Part shown: one piece after another, positions 60,804 to 64,000 of the stretch
Layout: each line of letters starts with the position of its first letter
How positions within the stretch are numbered: position 1 is the first letter of the stretch
DNA from: Apis mellifera
Taxonomy: Eukaryota; Arthropoda; Insecta; Hymenoptera; Apidae
DNA: 64,000 nt
Assembly: GCF_003254395.2 (NCBI RefSeq)
Contig: NC_037639.1
Span: forward strand, 14,869,037-14,933,036
Direction: 5' to 3'
The notes under the pieces: model-generated
What the model was told of the DNA's origin: nothing
Seen by the model: only the letters and a program-made list of their open reading frames with translations
The model's database searches: none
Program-made: the position numbers and the translations under genes

Positions 60804-62090
60804 CGATGTTCTCGCGCGTTTCACGTCTCGAAAATATCGAGAGAGAGAAGGAAAGAGATAGAGAAAGAGAGGACAGTCCCGAGTACGGTTTATCGGTTGA
60901 CCAAGTACGGTCGCGCGACCAACGATCTTTCTCAATCGCGGCTTAACCCTTGCCGGTCCGGATTCCGGTCGCCGGTTGGTCGCATGAAATCGATTCTCGC
61001 TCGCACTCCCGGGGACCGGCTCTAATTTTTTCCCCCTCTCCCCCTCCCAAGCCAGATCAATATTTAACGAACCGTAAGATATCGAGAGCGGCGATTCGTA
61101 ACCTTAACTGGAGCGGAAGCGAAATCTGAATGGACGGGGCAGAGATCGATAACGGGGTCGCGTTGATTACGATCGTGCAATTATACCGATCTTTCTCCTC
61201 GTTATCGAACAAGACGATTAGACAATTATCCCTTATACCTATCCATTTTCCACGATTCGTTATATACGTCCATAATTCTTATTTCGCGAAAATCGATCGA
61301 TACGATGTGGTCTGTCGAACCTGTCCAATCTTCCCCGTAAAGGTTGGGTTAAACGAAACGTTTCGATAGTCGCGTTCAGAACCAGAATTCCTTCAAATAT
61401 TTTTCGATGGATTCAAAGCTGCATTTCGCGATTCGACGTTTCCTTCTTGTCGTTCGCAATCCAACGGATTATTACGTTCGTTCGATCGATCCTTCGTCGT
61501 TTAACGCACGAAAGAGATCGGTCAAGAGAGAAGAAGGAAAATATCGGCGGGAGAAGCGTGGCAGAGCGTGCGTTACGGCGTAGCCTCGTACTTTTACATA
61601 ATAGAGGATAGGCTGGCTCGGGTTTAGCCTTCGCGAGAGAGGAGGTGGATAGGCTGGCGCGAGTGGTAGGTGGGTGAGTGGGTGAGTAGGTAGGTGCGCG
61701 TATCTGGAATAGTCGATTTCTATTCTCCGTCACTGCCAACCGTTTCCCTCCATTCGATCGATTCGACTTCGAAGCGAATCGCCTCCTCGAAGCGTAGTTT
61801 CGGAGTTGAACGTTTTTCCCCGTCCATCGATCTAAGCTTTCGAGCGAAACTCTCGCGAATTGTTTTTCGCCACGGTCGATCGTATCACTTTCACCTTTCG
61901 CGAATACGTTAATAAGCATTCGAAAAATATAAGTTTCGAGAGTTTTTCTCGTCAAGAGTTTTTTTTTTTTTTTCCCCTTTCGTAAGAGCGCAAATAGCGT
62001 TTGAGCGTACAAAGAGCGTACTCTTTCAGGAGAGAATCATTTTCGCAAATGCAAGGAGCAATTTACATTCTCGACGCTAATGTCCACTCT
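60804..62090. other. Stretch without recognisable gene
   Basis: CpG-rich unique sequence with a short (GTGG/GTAG)n run near 61662-61700 and a T-tract at 61960. No recognised protein in any frame. Confidence 0.5.
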
Positions 62091-63330
62091 TCGATGCAAT
62101 CCTTGAGATATTTTACTTTGAAATTGAGGAATGGCTCGCATTCCGAGATGATAATAACGAAAAGAAAACTCTTAAGAGAAAATGATCAAACGCGTGAGAA
62201 GTAATTTTCACTTTCAGCAATATGTCTGGTTGTAAAGGAAAATAAACTCTAAGAGAAAATGATCGGGCTGACGTAACTAAAAAAATATCAATCTCTGATG
62301 CAAATCTGAACAAATTCATATTCTGCAATCTTTGTAAACGATAAATGAAGAAAAAAGAATGATCGAACGCGTGAGAATAATTTTCATTTTCAACAATGCG
62401 TCTCTATTTGTAAAAAAATCTCTTCAAAAATTAAAATCAAAACTCAAAAAGAATTAATTATTACTAAAATTTTTTGAATCCTAATTTTAATATAATTGAA
62501 GCTAAAATTATTGATCCATAATAGCTTTAATATAAATAATCAACCATAAAATAAATAATTGAATAAATTCCAGACAGTCGTAAGAATAAAAGATCAAACG
62601 CGTAAAGAAATATTTTTCGATGCAATTTTCCTGTATAAACTCGCATTCTGGATGCATTTGTGAACGATCAATGAAAAAAAGAGAATGATCGAACGCGTGA
62701 TCGAGACTAATTTTTTAACTTTCAACAATGCGTCTCTATTTGTAAAAAAAATCTCTTCAAAAATCAAAACTCAAAAGAATTAATTATTACTAAAATTTTT
62801 TGAATCCAAATAAACCACCTAACTTTAATATAATTGAAGCTAAAATTATTGATCCATAATAGCTTCAATATAAATAATCAACCATAAAATAAATAATTGA
62901 ATAAATTCCAGACAATCGTAAGAGTAAAAGATTAAACGCGTAAAGAAATATTCTTCGACGCAACTCTGAATAAACTCGCATTCTGGATGCATTTGTGAAC
63001 GATCAATGAAAAAAAGAGAATAATCGAACGCGTGATCGAGAGTAATTTTCAACAGTGTCTCTATTTGTAAAAAAATCTCTTCAAAAATCAAAACTCAAAA
63101 GAATTAATTATTACTAAAATTTTTTGAATCCAAATAAACCACCTAACTTTAATATAATTGAAGCTAAAATTATTGATCCATAATAGCTTCAATATAAATA
63201 ATCAACCATAAAATAAATAATTGAATAAATTCCAGACAATCGTAAGAGTAAAAGATTAAACGCGTAAAGAAATATTCTTCGACGCAACTCTGAATAAACT
63301 CGCATTCTGGATGCATTTGTGAACGATCGA
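62090..63330. repeat. Tandem repeat, about 330-bp unit, three copies plus older partial units
   Basis: Landmark TCGCATTCTGGATGCATTTG starts at 62641, 62976 and 63300 (spacing 335 and 324). A diverged version is at about 62318 and older partial units begin near 62100. The last two full units are almost identical, including the phrase GATCCATAATAGCTTCAATA. Confidence 0.9.
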
Positions 63331-64000
63331 TGAAAAAAGTCGTGAGAAAACGCGCGACTATCCGAGAGTTAATTCTCACTGTAAACGCAACGCACTGTTC
63401 GCGAGGGATACGTATGTGTATCCTCTCTCGGGCAAGATGAAAAAAATAATGGTGTAAGAGAAAACGATGATGAAATAACGCGACGTAACTTTCTACGCGT
63501 CTAAACCGCTGCACGTCTCGAGACGTTTGTTTTTTCACCACGCGGTGAACCGAACGCGGTGAACGCCGGGTTTCAAGTACGAATCTTCGCCACGTTACTG
63601 GCAACCCATCGGCAAGATCAGGTGCGCGCAAGATCAACGCGCAACGCAACGGTTGATGTAAGCGGCCGTCCGAGTCGACGCGCTCGCCTTAATTGCGTAA
63701 GGTGAAATTTCGCCTCGGGACACATCTCCCCGCGTTTCGCTCTCGATTCCTCCTCTCACCTTCTCCGCTATCGCCCTCGATCGAACCACGCGCACGGATA
63801 CGCGCGCCGATATCCGTCCTTCTCGTTCCCCCACCCCTCGTTCCCCTCCCGCCACGCGCGAAAGAAAAGGAAACGGGGAAGGAAATAATACGCGATCCCA
63901 TCCCCGATATCCAAGATCGCTCCTTTGTTTTCCCTTACTCCCCGCCGATAATTGGAAAGTTCCTCCGTGAATCGATCGATCGATACCGTCGGTAGGATAT
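63331..64000. other. Right edge, no recognisable gene
   Basis: CpG-rich unique sequence. Short frames only on both strands. Confidence 0.5.

Overview
The window looks like nuclear DNA of an insect, most probably a bee or other hymenopteran. The reasons are the insect-type Shank/Prosap protein, split by introns of 166 nt to 16.5 kb, the abundance of CpG-containing words such as TCGA/CGATCG, alternation of GC-rich and very AT-rich blocks, dense microsatellites, and remnants of Tc1-like and piggyBac-type (TTAA-flanked) elements. The genus cannot be fixed from the sequence alone.

Only one protein-coding gene can be supported. It lies on the minus strand and encodes the N-terminal part of Shank/Prosap, the postsynaptic scaffold. 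Five coding exons, all with GT-AG borders and matching phases, are present: 22587-22979 (start codon, polyglutamine stretch, first half of the SPN domain), 5974-6099 (second half of SPN), 2700-2880, 2214-2533 and 1685-1949 (ankyrin repeats). Together they encode residues 1-428 without a stop. The SH3, PDZ, proline-rich and SAM parts must lie beyond position 1. The first coding exon begins at a splice acceptor, so at least one non-coding exon lies to the right. A GC-rich, AUG-free block at 27.2-27.6 kb ending in a strong donor is the best candidate, and a 62-nt exon-like unit at 52.6 kb is another.

The rest is intron or intergenic DNA dominated by repeats. Two unrelated repeat families each occur as an inverted pair around the first coding exon: a GATA/TAAA-rich satellite at 6.9-7.7 kb and 34.8-35.8 kb, and a complex repeat with about 275-285-bp units at 14.8-15.6 kb and 30.4-31.7 kb. 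Tandem arrays lie at 24.7-25.9 kb (pyrimidine-rich, about 60-bp unit), 32.4-33.0 kb, 46.5-48.1 kb (about 103-bp unit), 60.3-60.8 kb (266-bp near-perfect duplication) and 62.3-63.3 kb (about 330-bp unit). A decayed Tc1-like transposon sits at 48.8-49.9 kb, and piggyBac-type MITEs occur at 16.8, 43.5 and 55.6 kb. Very long CA/GA and TA microsatellites occur in the right half. I saw no rRNA, convincing tRNA, CRISPR or prokaryotic operon structure.

If Shank transcription starts to the right of 35.8 kb, both inverted pairs would be in the pre-mRNA and could fold around the first coding exon. If it starts near 27.5 kb, they would not. Locating the promoter is therefore the main open question for this window.
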